Assembly (NCBI GenBank): GCA_001695595.3
Contig: MBPM02000003.1
Location: forward strand, 682,001-746,000
Source of the DNA: Plasmopara viticola
Lineage: Eukaryota > Oomycota > Peronosporomycetes > Peronosporales > Peronosporaceae
Reading direction: 5' to 3'
Length of the DNA stretch: 64,000 nucleotides
The notes below the pieces were generated by a model. That model worked only from the letters and a program-made list of their open reading frames with translations, did no database searches and was not told the DNA's origin. The translations under genes and the position numbers were made by a program. Positions 22,312 through 35,954 of this stretch are shown in pieces. Position 1 is the first letter of the stretch, and the number at the start of each line of letters is the position of its first letter.

Positions 22312-25300
22312 TTAGAAATGAGACCGACGCTGTCTTAAGTAAAGGAAGTACCAAACTGTCGAGCGTCTGAGCTGGAAAAATGCCAAATGCGCTGGCAAAT
22401 CGCCGAGGCTTCCGCGACAATGCGTCCGGCTATCTAGATGTAGGAGAAGCCTACTGACTTTTTTCTCCCAAACAACATATGAACGGCAAAGAGCCCGTAA
22501 ATGTATGATAAGGAATTAGGCTGGTGAAGATGGGGATCTGGTAGGTTTCGTGGTTGACACCTTGCACCAGATCAAGACAGAAGAGGCGCAATTGAGGTAC
22601 AAGTGCTGGCCACTGATGATAGCCACTTTTTGTATCGAGAAAGTGTGTCCTACTAATAAAGATTGAGCATATGATTTTTTGTATTCAGAGCAAGGCCGGA
22701 TTGAAATAGGGCGCTCGTTTATAACTTCGCAGAAATACTTTTCTGGCTCAGCTAGAATTTTCATTATGGTACAAGATTACTCTAAGTAGAGGCGTAATAA
22801 CATAGAGATCAGAAGAGTTTTGCTAGTAGTTAAAATTGGCATCAACTACTCGAGTTAAAAAAATCACGAAAGCTACTTCATTTTCTTCTTGTGTGTGCCA
22901 GCGCTATATTACATTTTTGTCGATGAATCGACAATTATGATTCACACGCTTACGTAAGTTCTTCTCTATGTTAAGCCGACATGATTGACAACTTGTTCGG
23001 GCAGCACAGACGCATTAACTAATTATGCTTACGGTAGATAAAATGTGTCGCTAGCAATTTTTGCCGTAAACTTAATGGTTTATTGCTGAATATTTAGGTA
23101 AAAGCTTACATTAACATTCTCACGCTTCGAGCATTATTGCAATTTACTAAATACTAGCTAGATACATTTGCATCTGATCGCCAAAACTGTTTGGTTCACC
23201 ATTAATTATGAGATTAAATATGGTAGCTAATTCGATGCGATTCGCACTGCTTTTCATGCACTTTAGCTGATCCATACGATGGCGCTAAACTCGCCTTCGT
23301 AAATGCCACGCAAGCTTTCAACGTCGTGTCAAACGCCTTAGCCAACTGTATTACCAGAATTTGAGGTTTTACATGTAGCACATCTTCTACATTATTCCAT
23401 CTGATCGGGTCAACATCAGCAGGCTTTAAGATTCGATACAGGACTTGTCTTCGCCCCAACTCATGTCTCTCGCACCGCTAAGTGTGTGCGAATGAAGCCT
23501 TTTTGTACCAAAACTTAAGCAGTTCTTTGACTAATTTATATGCTTACACCAAGCTGATAATAAAACTTAGCACACGTGGAGTGTACAGGCCCAAGTTGTT
23601 TCAAGCCCGAAAACTTTTGACGCACTGTTGAGCGCACGGCATGCAACAGCTAAAGCAAGTCGAAAATAAAAACTCTTTTCTGTAAGTACTGTCATTAATA
23701 GCAAAGAATCTGCACATTGCGACCCTCAATAGCAACGGCCAAGTTACTGTACCCTTAACGAATGCATCGATATAGTGCAAATATCTTAATTTTGTAACAA
23801 CCGCGTACATTAGGTTCTCGGCTAGAGATTAAAAAGAGCAAAGAGCGTAAAATGGTCGCTCCGTTTAGATTGCAAGAAAAAATATGCCAAACCAAATTGA
23901 CTAATTTTTCTGCTGTTTCTATCTGCATAAGCGAGTAAGCTAATGATGTAAAGTAAACTTGTAAGGCCAGGTTGCTTCGCAAATCAATGTCACCAATGAC
24001 TTGTATGATGCACTGAGTGAGATTGCAAGAATGACCAACATGTGGTTGAGCTTTGGTGCTCTCGAACACCTTGCAAATTCTCTATAATTAAGATCGTGTT
24101 TGAGTCGCGTTAAAAAACTGTTTGAATCAAAACGAATGTTCGCAGCTATGTACACGCTCATCTAATTTTACGCTACAAACGAAACATCATAAATTTCATA
24201 TCCATTAAAATGTTTCTCAAAGAAAATCAGCTATATAAAACCCTCGCTTTATAAGTCAATTTGCTCTTCCGCAAAACGCCTCCGAATTTCCATCCCATTT
24301 AATAGAGTTGCCCGAACACAGCTTAAAGGTCTCTAGATAAACAATATCACAATAATACGCGATTACACAAGTGCTGAAATTATACTTTTGCTTAATCTGG
24401 CCTATAAGTAGTTTCATCTACATGACGAAGATGTATTTACTGACAATATAATAAGCAGATATGCGAAAGGCGCATGTAGAAATTGCTTGGCGTACTTTGG
24501 CATTCGTCTTCACAATGCGAGTGGAATGAAAAAGTTGTCTATAAGTCGCTGAGGTACTGCCAGTATATTCATAGACGTACCATAAACCAAAACATAATCG
24601 TCTATGAAGTAGATAATGCTGGAAATAAGGCATAACATTAAGTGTAGGTCAAATGTACTACGAGGAGCGGTCTTTCCGATGAGCCAAAAAGAGCATAGTT
24701 TCTGTATTTGAGCCTTCAATTTGTTCAACAATTCTTTTTGGTACTCTGCTCGTCAACATCAGTTTCGATTCGCACTTCAACTCGCAATAATACCAGGAAG
24801 GCATTCATATGCAGGACATTTCCTAACACTTGCAACATTTTAGTGCTAAGCTTACTATAGCATTGCGATCGTTGTCCAACTTTCGACAATAAAAAGCGAA
24901 TATAAATTTCTAAAAGTTAGAGCTCTTTAACTTTAAATTTATGTTCGCTTTTCCTTTCTTGATTGTAGACAGTCAAAATCGAGAATCAGCCTCTAGTGTC
25001 CATTCGGTTTTCTGCACGCTGGCATTTATTGCAGCAATTTGTTGCCAAGCAGCCTCGCCGAGATGTGTCACCAGCGAGCAAACGAGCACTCTGTGCAGAA
25101 CAAAGTCAATTTCCAAGCGAAAAATATCGAGTTTTTGGGCATTCCATATCTCTATGGGAAAGTCAATTAACTGCTTAGCTTGCAAACATGTTCAAATACT
25201 AAGTTTGACTCACATAGTGAGAGGACTTTTGTGTTGTAAAATAACGTCTATTGAAATTTACCACCCTGTTATGCAATAAAATTGAAGCTTTAAACAAAAC

Positions 25301-26255
25301 AAAAGGTTTGTTTTGAAATTTACGCGTTCCTGTCGCTTTTAAAGAGTTCAAGTAGAGCAGCAAATAAATTTCGGGGATGCAAGCGGCTTCTCGATTGCAA
25401 ATTAAACTCTCGATGAACATGATGGGTGATAAAAAAGCGATATGACTCATGGGCCGATGGGGTGTCAATTACTAATGATCCTTTAGTCGTCGCAAAGACA
25501 ATTGCAATTTCAGCGAAGACGCGCAAAATTCAAAATGCGCTTTTGCAAAAAGCGAGGTGGATACCCAGGTATTTTTGCTCACTGTATCTCTTTCATTTCA
25601 GGATTTTCTCGCGTGTGTTAGATGAAATTAAGATTTGTTGATCATACAAGATACAAGAGAGATCACAAAAAAGTGTATATTGGTACAAGCCGGCTTTCTC
25701 TCACATGAAGTGCTTGACAGGCAACTCAATCCAGGTAGGAAATCTGATGATAGGATCACTGCCATTATTGCGTAAACAGGCCATTTTAAAGGTTTTGGCG
25801 AATAAATAATCAGTATTAATTAATTTAGGAAAAACTGCAAATTGTGATACGAATCGAAAGTTTCCGCAAAAGATGATATTAATGTTCGAAACCCCTCACG
25901 TAAAAGACGAGTTTTGGCTCTCATGGCTGCAAAGTGATGGCAACAAAGAGTGCCTAACTCACAGTTGATACAGCCGGTGATCTTGAACGGTGAAAGCAAC
26001 CAGCCTTCAGTGTGAACAGATTAACCACCAGTATGCTAAATTTTAGTAGTCGGGTGCCCTTCTGCACTGACGTGTCAGTGCGTCTACCACCTAAAGTCTC
26101 ACCTTGAGACGCAATACGTCTCCTCTTTAGGCACCCGGTCTGTCGAACAAAACCTGCAGGTAGGACACGAGAATCTGGGTGCAGAGCTCGATCCTCGGAA
26201 ATTTTGAGAGTCCCCATCCTTGATTTGTGACAGATCACCGTGTAACATGGTCTTA
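22312..26255. other. Gene-poor, AT-rich stretch
   Basis: No gene is recognised. Short open frames, such as 23214-23459 and 24973-25185 on the minus strand, have protein-like composition but no identifiable domain. They may be transposon debris. Confidence 0.5.
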
Positions 26256-27021
26256 TTAGAGAAATGGAGACTCAAACGTCTTGACTGTCGTCCTTGCAGC
26301 ATACAGATGTCGACATGGTATCTTCAGTTGCTTCCACGTCTCACACGAGCATTATGGTGCCTCAATGTTGACACGTCGCTGCGTCATTGGACTCGTCACG
26401 TGTGCCACGAAGGCAATCCCTTCCAAGCTAAACACAGCGGTGTACTCAGGATTGGGCTTCAGTTGCGCGTAAGACTTTTTCTCCGTCCGAGGCGTCACCA
26501 AACGGCCTTGCCTCACCCATTCTTTCCACAGTTGCTGGCAAGTGTGACGTTCCCCCATCAGAATAGTTAAATTGCCTTCAGAAACTCGAACAGGAGCATC
26601 ATTTTGGGCTGAAGCGAGATTGTTAGCAATACACATACGGTGGAAACTTGTGCTGTGAGTGCGGACTCCACTTCTCCAAAGGAATGCCCCGCAGATACTT
26701 TTCTACTTCCACGACCTTATTCAAGCTGTTCATTGCTCGCTTGAACTCTTCCACAGAAGTTGCAGATTTTGCTTGCCACACACATTCCTCTTCGCTAACA
26801 ACAAGCCGCGCCTCTTGTCGTTTTGCAGATTCCCTAAAATCGTTTGCAAGTGAGACAATTACACAGCACCGACATGCACGCGATGCCATGCCTATAATGT
26901 GCCGCACGCAGAATATGTTAAACGCGCCATGATCATCAGCGGTCATAACCATGCCCTGGTTACGGTCGCAGAGGAAATTTGTGGTCGATCGCATTGGTAA
27001 AAAACCAGTGGTGATTGTCAT
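26256..27021 (-). pseudogene. Broken MULE transposase with SWIM zinc finger
   Basis: On the minus strand the first part (27021-26623) contains a stretch near IFCVRHIIGMASRACRC and then EKYLRGIPLEKWSPHSQHKF, typical of MULE transposases. The frame then shifts near 26630. The second part (26636-26355) continues with CIANNLASAQNDAPV and NPEYTAVFSLEG, and meets a TAA at 26352-26354. Directly after that stop, in frame, comes CSCETWKQLKIPCRHLYAA, a SWIM-type CxC...CxH finger. At least one frameshift and one stop make it a dead copy. No terminal inverted repeats were found. Confidence 0.7.
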
Positions 27022-30000
27022 AATCTTCCACGGGATCTAGTGCCACAGCTGCTACTTGATTGCAGAGCTTTTTTGTCACGGGTGCGCAGAACAATTTGAA
27101 CCCCGTGGTACTTCCGGTGCTTCATGTGAGCTGGCGAGCGCATTGTCCACGCACACACAACATTGTGTGTCTAGAACAAGCATGGCTGGGCAAATTTGCC
27201 CGGTCTGAAATTTTAGACTGGGAAAATTGCAAAATGCTATACAAAAAATCGCACAACGTGATACAAATGTTTGGGATCCATGTAAAATATGTGAAGTGGT
27301 AATCTTCACCAAACGGACACAACCAAAATTTCTACACAGGTTTAGCACTGTAAAGACAAACTGGTTTAGCTGACATTTTTTAAAAAAAAAGAGATCTACT
27401 CCTTTTAAATCGAAAAAAAATGAGCTGGTAATGGTGCTATTTGAGTCATAAATTGCCCCCCTCGTCTTGCGTAAACCCTGTCGCTAGATGTGCATCGTTG
27501 CATCCAAAAGCTTCATTTCACGAAAGAGAAGCTGAGGGCACTTTTTCGTTCTGCGAGCGCTGACTCCCATCAGCGCTGGAATTTACTCGTGGCCAAGCAT
27601 GAGAGACGTAAGCTGCATGAGTACATACAAGAACCTCAAAACTGACTGGCTCCATTTTAAGGCATCTCTAAAATTGGTCATATCATCAATGGTCTAGTCG
27701 TGAATATTATTTGCACGCAGATTATTCAAAGGCGAGCAGCGGCATCGGAAGGGCTTGTTCAAGTTGCGAATGTATAGTCACAAACAAAGTAGGTTTTATC
27801 TACAAAACAGAGCGAAAAGCAAATGTCGGCAAGGAAAATATTCGGCTTATACGACTTCTGGTGGCATAGTTTGCGGAACCGCTGCTTTATTCTTTTGGAT
27901 TCCAATGAAGATGACACTAACTTTTAAACACTCAATGAAGCATAAATACTATGTTGCCATAACGGTATCAAATAATCCGTGCTCCAATCGAAGGGGGCCG
28001 GCTAAATGAGCCTTTGTCTTGCTCAAGGCTCTGAAGCTGCGACACTTGTAACCGATTCTATAGAATTAGAATAGTAGCAAAAGCATTGGGGGAGAAATGC
28101 CGCAGTATGTTGTTCCTAATTTCTTAGCGGATTAGTATCTCGCACACTGAAGGATTGCTTAGGAAGAGATTGTTGTTGGGCATATGAGCACAACGTGTAA
28201 ATTATTTTCGAGGCGTAGACGATTCGTTTGTGCTGAATAACTACGCACATAAGCCAGGACTGCGGTCGACTACACCAAGCTGACTGATCGTTTGCAAAAA
28301 GATCGAAGAGCTTGAAGACTGACAGGTGAAGCGGTATTAAACGTCTTAGGTATTAAGCTTGATCAAGTTGAAAAATGTCAATGTTTGTTGCAGCATGAAG
28401 CTGTTTTGGTCGATAGACAACGAAAACTATGACTTGATCTTGCTATCTAGTGGCTGTCACAACGCAAGCTCTATGCTGATTGGCGTGGTAGAGCTAAAAA
28501 CGTCGGCAGCTGGATCTTGCCTAATCGCTTTCAAAACCATTTTCTGTGTAGTTAGTGAATTTCACAGGATTGCAGTGGGGATATGTTACGTAAGTATTAA
28601 AAGGGTATCAAGAACACTTTCAGCTTGTCGAAGGGACAGTGTACAAAAAATAAATGACCATGCACCTTGTAGCCGTGCCACAGCAAAAATCGAGACACTT
28701 CACGGCTCCAGACATTCATTAACGTAAAATCACTGAAATTTAGCTGAAGTGTAAGCCGGAAACATATACGTGATGTTAAGGAAGGGCATTGTCGAATGGC
28801 CAAATGCATTTTTTATTAGGCCCTTAGGTCCTGAAGTGTTTCAACAGATTTTCATCCCTTTAAACAGCGAAATAATGTTTCAAAACTGATATTGATTTTT
28901 TTGCCGGACAGGCGGGGTCTACACAGTAGTGATATGGTGTCAGAAATAAATCCTTTTCATGTCATAAGGCAGTGACCAATCCCACGTAAGTATTGCGAGC
29001 TCATCGCCACATTCTTTTTCAAAAGGGGAAGGGTTAGTATGGTGTGGGAGGCGCGATTCCCTTAGCTGACACTAGTATTTCTTATTTGTGAAGTTAAAGA
29101 ACATATGTGACTAGTTCGTGCTTGAAATAACTAAATAAGGTCCATTAAAAAAAATGATTGGATGCGGAGGATATATATTTCACGTTTCAATTGAAGAACT
29201 CGTATATACCTCCCACCGCATTCATAATGTCTGAAAAAAATCATTGTCAGTGAAACTGTTAATAGCTTATCCAGTCGCTTAGAAAAGTCCAATGGGTGAC
29301 ACCAAGGTTTTGAGATTTGTGAATCAATCGATTTCATGTCGACATTAAGAAATAGTTCGGCAAAAACAATCAAAACCATCCACTTCGTGAAAAACCATTA
29401 GGATCGATTAAATCCCAAAATGATTGTAGCCGCTGCGGTTTGATTTAATACGCGCCCATTTCACACAAGTCAGTATTGACTATGCGAGTCGCGCAAAACT
29501 TTCGCAGAAATTTTCAAGGGAGAAATCGATTTAACACCACAGAGAGCAAGAGATCGAGGAAAGTATAAAACGAGCGACTGTTATTGGCTCTGCCGGACAA
29601 AGAAACTCAATTTAACGTCATCCACACCGTTTAAGGCAACGTAACTAGCTGCCATGCTCGCATCGTAAGGAGAACGGTCATACATTTTGCACCGGCCAAC
29701 TTTTTATTATTTTTTCCTGGTACCCTTTCGTGTTTTTCTCGGACAATACGTCCACACGAATGTTGACCTTATAGTGACTTTAACGTCTCATCTAATGCAG
29801 CAGACAACCAGATGAGCTTTCTTGCTTTGTCTGAAAAAAAACAAATAATGCTTACCGATGAAAGTGCGTAGTACAAATTCGATTTCGGCCGAATTTACTC
29901 TACACTGAACAAATGCATTAATTTATCATTAAACAAGATGCTTCGCTAAAGTCATTATTAATTTTTGACAAGCTATACAAGTCTGCCGAACAACTTTTCT

Positions 30001-32717
30001 TTCCTGATTAAGATATGACCTCATTGTATCTATCTATCTATCTGAAATATCACAGACGGGAACGAGTTCCAACTAAGTGAAGCTTCTGCTAGGGCGCACA
30101 CGAATCCGTTTTCTGGATAGACTCAAGCGCAGTGCAATTTAGTCGTCACACTTGATCGAACTACCCTTTTAATGACCTTGCACTTAAAGCAACTCATCCG
30201 ACTAAACTTTTTGATAGTCTAAAGTGTGATTAAGATGGCAAAGCATTTTATTCTGGAGTCAAATCTCAGATGGGTCCGGCGAAAGTGTTTTTTGTTTCGT
30301 GCGATCCCGTCGGCTCGGGGCTATGCTTGGCCGCCATCCCGAATGCCAATGATCAATCTTCACCTGCTATAGGAAGCGACAAGCATAAAGAAGCAGCAAG
30401 TGCATACGCAGGACACGAAAGTCATGTTTAACCCATAGTAGCCTGACGCGCCGTCTGCGTGGCGGATACGTCCCTTCAAAACTGACATCGGCAACCCAAG
30501 GTAACAACTACCGGTGAGGTGCAGCCAACCTTGGCAACAGTACACAAGCTGAGCCTCTCGGCACCGGAAGCAAACCAGAGTACCTTTACGTTTGTCGGCC
30601 GTGCGGGGTACGGTGTGTGAGAAGTTGATCGCATTTAAGCTTATGGATGGAGCAAGTTTGAGGTTGAACGGAGCCTTCATCTGACACCTGAATGTTAGAT
30701 TTTGATATTTGATTAAAAATTAGCTCGTGCGAAGTGCGTCTGACATCCGTTCGATTACTTCAAGGTTGGCGTAAAAAGCCAACAATTGCGCATGCGCGCA
30801 AAACGATACTAATATGACCCCTGATACCGTGCCTATTAATTTGCTTGCTCAGTAAATAATAATTGAAAGACCTTCAGTAAAGCTGTAGTTTGAGCAACCC
30901 CATGACCGCTACATAACAATATACGATAGACTAGCACTTGTTGCGTCCGTGAGCTCCTCGCTTCTGTTTGAAGAGTATAGTATTTCGCTACTACATTTGT
31001 AACGCAAACTCAGCAAATATGATGTCTATGTCGCGACTACGCATTCATCACAACGTTAGTGCTTTATGCTGCGTAAAGCACTATTTGAATTTTGTAAATT
31101 AGCAAACAGTAAGACGGCCTGTCACGACAACACTTCATGCGAGAATTTCTGTGTCGCTGTTTTGATCCGGCGCTCTGTGGTGTATTCTTTGTAGCGGACC
31201 TTTGTCATTCCGCTGTTATATACCAGGCAGATGTCCTGAGCACGTGGGAGCAAAAACCGTGCATAATTTGTAAAGAATTCTCCTCCATCGGTCGCAACAA
31301 CCTGTTTCAACTTTTATTTGCTTCTCACTTCATCATACTCAGGACAACAAAGGCATTTATGAAACCATTCTCAGTTATAGAAACAACACAATCCCGCAGC
31401 GCTAAACTTAAATGTTGTGGAAGCTCACTAGCAGTCAGGAAATCCTCTTTTGCCTAACACCTTATGTGTACGTTGCATTGAACTGAATTATTGTACTCAC
31501 GTGGTGATTCTATTACTCAGAGCTAGTAAAACTTTAACGCAACTCAGAGCTGTACTCCGCACCGCTCTGCTGCTGCGTGGTGCTGCTTCATGTATGATAG
31601 AAGTAGATTGCCATAATTGGGAGCCTGTCAGATTTATCCTGAGCTTGACAGCACTTCAACCAAGCTTTGTAGAGATTTGGACATTTCTCTTTGAGGTGCA
31701 ATGCGGCTGCGATTCATATTCGAAATGCCGAAGTACTTTAGTGCAGTAATCTGCCAGCAGCGACTTCCGAAAAATTGTCACATGCGACGCTAACAAATAC
31801 TTAGAATATTTCAAAGCCAAACAGGTGCCTGTACTAGGTCGGTTTATCAATTGCAATTGTTGTCTAAAGTTTGAAGCGTCAGCTTGTATTTTTTCAAGAT
31901 GTGATAATAAAAAATTGATCTATAAATGATGGGTGTGAATAGCCGACAATACATACCATTCTTAATAAACCGGTGCTGTGTCTTGAGACTGAAAGAACGG
32001 ACTTATTTGATCGCCGGTGAAAGCGGTGGTATATCGATGGATCTACATACAGTGATGACATCTTGATTGATACACGCGCTGACTTTTTCGCTGCTCGGAC
32101 AGTCCACAAATAGCAATAAATTATTTGGCAGTGTAAAAGTGATCAGAATCTCTTTTTTTAATTTGATGCATCGACAATACAATAAGCGCTAGTTTTTTTG
32201 CTACTCGATGCACATCGAATACAATTATTGCAAAAGTCGCTGCTCGACTCGTACAGAAGCACTTCGTCGTAGCGGTTATAAGTTTTGTCATTTTTGACAG
32301 CACAAGGAAATTTCATTACAGCAAAACGATGTCTTTCTTACAGATTGTATATTTAAAGCTTTATGTTTTCTATTCAAAAGCTTTTGTGGAGTGTGCACTG
32401 AAGTCGAAGCATACATGATGCCGCGCTCGAGTAATTATTATTATGTTAGCCACAGTAATGCACTGCTTGGTGCGGCAGACAATGATGCCACAATATAACA
32501 GCCGACATATAATCTCATACCTTCACTTAACAGTAATCAGCTAGATAGATTTAGAGATATAAATCACCAAAAGTAGTTGGTGTTCGAGCGTGTCCTAAGT
32601 CCGCCCATGATTTTTCCGCAAGTGCTGTCGTCGAAACCTTTGATAATACAAATTTTACTAGGAAAGGCAGTTGATAATTTTCGGTACTCTTAATGTCGCC
32701 TTGTTGATTCTGCTCAC
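27022..32717. other. Gene-poor stretch
   Basis: No gene is recognised. There is a short ATCT tetranucleotide run at about 30027-30043. An open frame at 30360-30680 (minus) ends in a Cys-rich hydrophobic segment but is unassigned. The sequence is otherwise AT-rich without visible structure. Confidence 0.5.
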
Positions 32718-32730
32718 ATGCCTGTCATTT
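32718..32730. repeat. Target-site duplication, left copy
   Basis: ATGCCTGTCATTT is identical to 33058-33070. Confidence 0.75.
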
Positions 32731-33057
32731 TTTCGAAAAAGGTTGGGGTGACGCCCTCCTTCCAAGCGCGGGGGCTAAGTGCTCGCGCGCTTCGGGCAGG
32801 TGCTCTCGGGCATCTGCAGGTCTCTAACGAGTCTCACCCTCGACGCGACGGTCTCCAGCACCAGGGCGCCACCTGGGCTCTTACCAAGTCAGAGCTAAAC
32901 AAAATAATGGAAGACCCTCACGGCCTCGGTGCTGGCTGCACTGCCCGCCGAACGAAACCCGACGTATGCGGACACCACTCTATGCCGTGGACTAGCCAGA
33001 CTGAGCCTAGCACGTGCATAAATTGGCAACGCGATAACGTATTACAATACAATACAA
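32731..33057 (+). mobile_element. Short non-autonomous retroelement, copy B
   Basis: This 327-bp element is bounded by a perfect 13-bp direct repeat. It starts near GAAAAAGGTTGGGGTGACG and ends in the simple tail ATTACAATACAATACAA. It is highly similar to copy A (18109-18430). The long open frame across it (to 33209) is a by-product of its GC-rich body and continues into flanking DNA, so it is not annotated as a gene. Confidence 0.75.
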
Positions 33058-33070
33058 ATGCCTGTCATTT
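33058..33070. repeat. Target-site duplication, right copy
   Basis: This is an exact repeat of 32718-32730. Confidence 0.75.
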
Positions 33071-35954
33071 GTCCGCTAATTTCCAAATTAAGCATAGAGT
33101 GCTATTTTTTCATGCGACATTTCAGTGCCTGAAGAATTATTGCAATTTATGTCTATCAGCAAAATGTTTTATATCAGCAACCCGAAATGCTCTATTTTTG
33201 CACAAGTGATTACATGCGTTTTTGCGGACAGAAAAAAATTGTGTAAAAGGAGGCAAAAGACTAAAAAATTGCTAATAAGGTAGCTACACGATAGTGAAGG
33301 TCATACATACACTGTACGATATAGTAAAAGCCGTGTACTATGTGATGCGGGGACGGTCAAGTATGTTAGATTGGAAATACGTTTCAATACTTCTCAATGC
33401 AGCGATCCTAACTTTACTCACGTTTTCATGAAAGCTGATGATAAACTCTCTGGATTTTGCACGCATGCGGTGAGGACAACCACATTTTCCTTTAATGTAT
33501 CGCAGCCACCGTATGACGTAAACAAAATTTTGTGGTTTGTAGCTACCAAGGCTCTTAAGCGCAACGTGTTCCACGCCATGATTGCCGTTTAAACCAACTT
33601 AGCTTCTATCTGCTTGTCGTTGATCTCTTGGTACTTAAAATTAGTACGTTCTGATTGATTGACTTCGATATACCTGCGCTATACATGCACGATACAAATC
33701 TTGTTGTCTTTATGTACGGGTATATATTTCGGAGGGACTTTACTTCTCGCACAAAGATCTTCGTGAAAGGAACTGGATGAATCGTTGTAATTAAACGTAC
33801 TCGCGGACATCTTTGTAATGCAAGGTGGTCTGTAATTGGCCGGGTGAAGTTGCTACGGCAAATCTGTCTGGCTAGTTTCTACGATATTGCGGCCGCTAAA
33901 GCAGACTCGTACTGGATCTAAAAATTAGCATCAGCGTAAACGTAACCATCATCAATGCTTCAGGAACAACCAAAAATATAAGCCTTCTTTTGCAATACAA
34001 ATTACCGTAGTTTTAGGTCATACATAACATTACTTGGTTTGTGTCGGTCTTATTTATTTTCGTTGGCTTCAATAGCTGGCATGCAAGCACGCTAACGAAA
34101 GGTCATTAATTGGGCGCGGGTTGTTGCCAGGATAAAATGGAGCGTCCATGGCCTCGTCTAGATAATTTTTTGGAAAGAATAGTTTTTTCTGCTACGTCTA
34201 GGCCCGAAAATAAGTATTTTGGCTTCAGGCTTTGCTTAGTACTATAAGAGTTAAAGTGAATTCAATACTTTATTCATACCAAAACTTCAAAGCAGTTTTA
34301 TAATGTAGTTTATCGATTGCAGCGCAATTCCCATCAAATCTAGACTCTGGACTCTCAGACGGAAGGACAGCGAACAAAGACCTTTCACCAAGCCAGTCTC
34401 TAATGCTCTCTCCTAAGCTTTCCTGCGCCCCATCATTGCCCCTCATTGCAATGCTATCGACACATCATTGGTGTCACTTTGCTTAATTAATATACACGAA
34501 GAGCAATTGAGCTTTAAATAAAGCGACCGTGATATCGACTGAAAATTTGCTTCGACCGAATTGTGCCAGCTACGTAATGAGACGTGAGCTCATTCACATA
34601 AGGTAAGCCACCAAATTATTAGCCATTTTTTGTTGCTCAAGAATATATTTTTGTACCGTGTAGTGAATGGTTTTGTGCGAACTTAAACTTACACGAAAAG
34701 TAACAATAGATAATACAAACGCATGCAACGACTCAAGAAAAAAATGTCCACCACAGAAAACTTATGAAATATGAACACAATACACCGTGTCTCGAATAAG
34801 TAGCCTTTCACACTACTGTTGCTACACAATAGCTTCAAAATATGTCTGCAAGCTATAAGCTTCGTTGACCTCATCGCTGCTCCCCTCCAATAATCTTGGC
34901 TCTATTTTAGGATGTTTCTTTACTTTGGCATCATCGATTAAGTGCAATAGTTTTTTGTAAGAAAAGCCCAGCAACATCAACTGTCGCTCGTGTTCGTGGC
35001 TTTCTCGTCAAGGGGACAGCGTTCGAATCTCTTGGCGAATCTCTACTTTAGATTGCAATAAACCCACCTATCTAGATGTATTGGTTCCTAATCCTTTGAA
35101 CAGCTGTAACCTTTTGATCATGCTACACAGTTGGTATCTTTATCACGCCATGGACCACTATCTAGACGGATCAATACTGCGTTTGCTATGTTTGATTTTC
35201 CCAGTTTCCAGCCTATACGTTTGGACAGAGGCACAAATTTGCCTTTACAAACTCGAAAATACTGCAATGCGTAGCATTTGGTGACAAACCAGTAAAATTC
35301 CGTATTTAGGGCTTATGCATCGAATTCCATTGATATATGGGAACGCTATTTATCAAAATAGAATCATAGTATTTCCATGTAGTGATCCGTAAAGTTGTTC
35401 AATACGTTGATAAAATATGTTCTCATGGTTGCACCTTCAGCAATACGTTCATCCAAGCAGTACGAGCAACACGTTTGCCGGGCAGAATGAACGGTTGCAG
35501 TATTGTGTGTCCAAAGGCTGAGCATGCTGTGATCAACAAAAGGTGAAAAGCTGTTGTGATGCTTTTTGTCCACACATCTTTGCTCCCATTGACTGCTAGA
35601 ACTTGGGCCAGGTAAGAACGTCTTGCAATTTCCCAAGGTCTAGTGTTCAGACTTTACTCAAGTTTACCTCTGCGAATGTATTACCTAGGATCGCTTCATG
35701 CAGCGAGTCCAACGACCAAAGCTTAGTTTTGAAACCGCGAGGTGAAACTTTGCGCTAAGTCTTCCATCAGTACATTGATCGCTTCTTCCATTGACTACTC
35801 GGAAGTGTGCATTGACACGTGCCTCTATAATTAATGAAAAAGTGATTACCGACTAGAGACCATTTGATCAATGCACCCAATACAACTATACTGATTGTAT
35901 GCGTCTAAAATCAAGTACTTTAAAGGACAACGAAAACAAAACCCCGAAACCGTT
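33071..35954. other. No gene recognised
   Basis: This is AT-rich DNA upstream of island 2 with only short unassigned open frames on both strands. Confidence 0.5.

Noticed and set aside
30027..30043. ATCT microsatellite
   Set aside because: It has only about four units, too short to be notable.
32718..33209. 163-codon open frame on the plus strand
   Set aside because: It runs through a retroelement copy and into unrelated flanking DNA, and the other copy does not preserve it.
9784..35954. RXLR or Crinkler effector genes in the deserts
   Set aside because: No open frame combines a signal peptide with RXLR-EER or LFLAK motifs.
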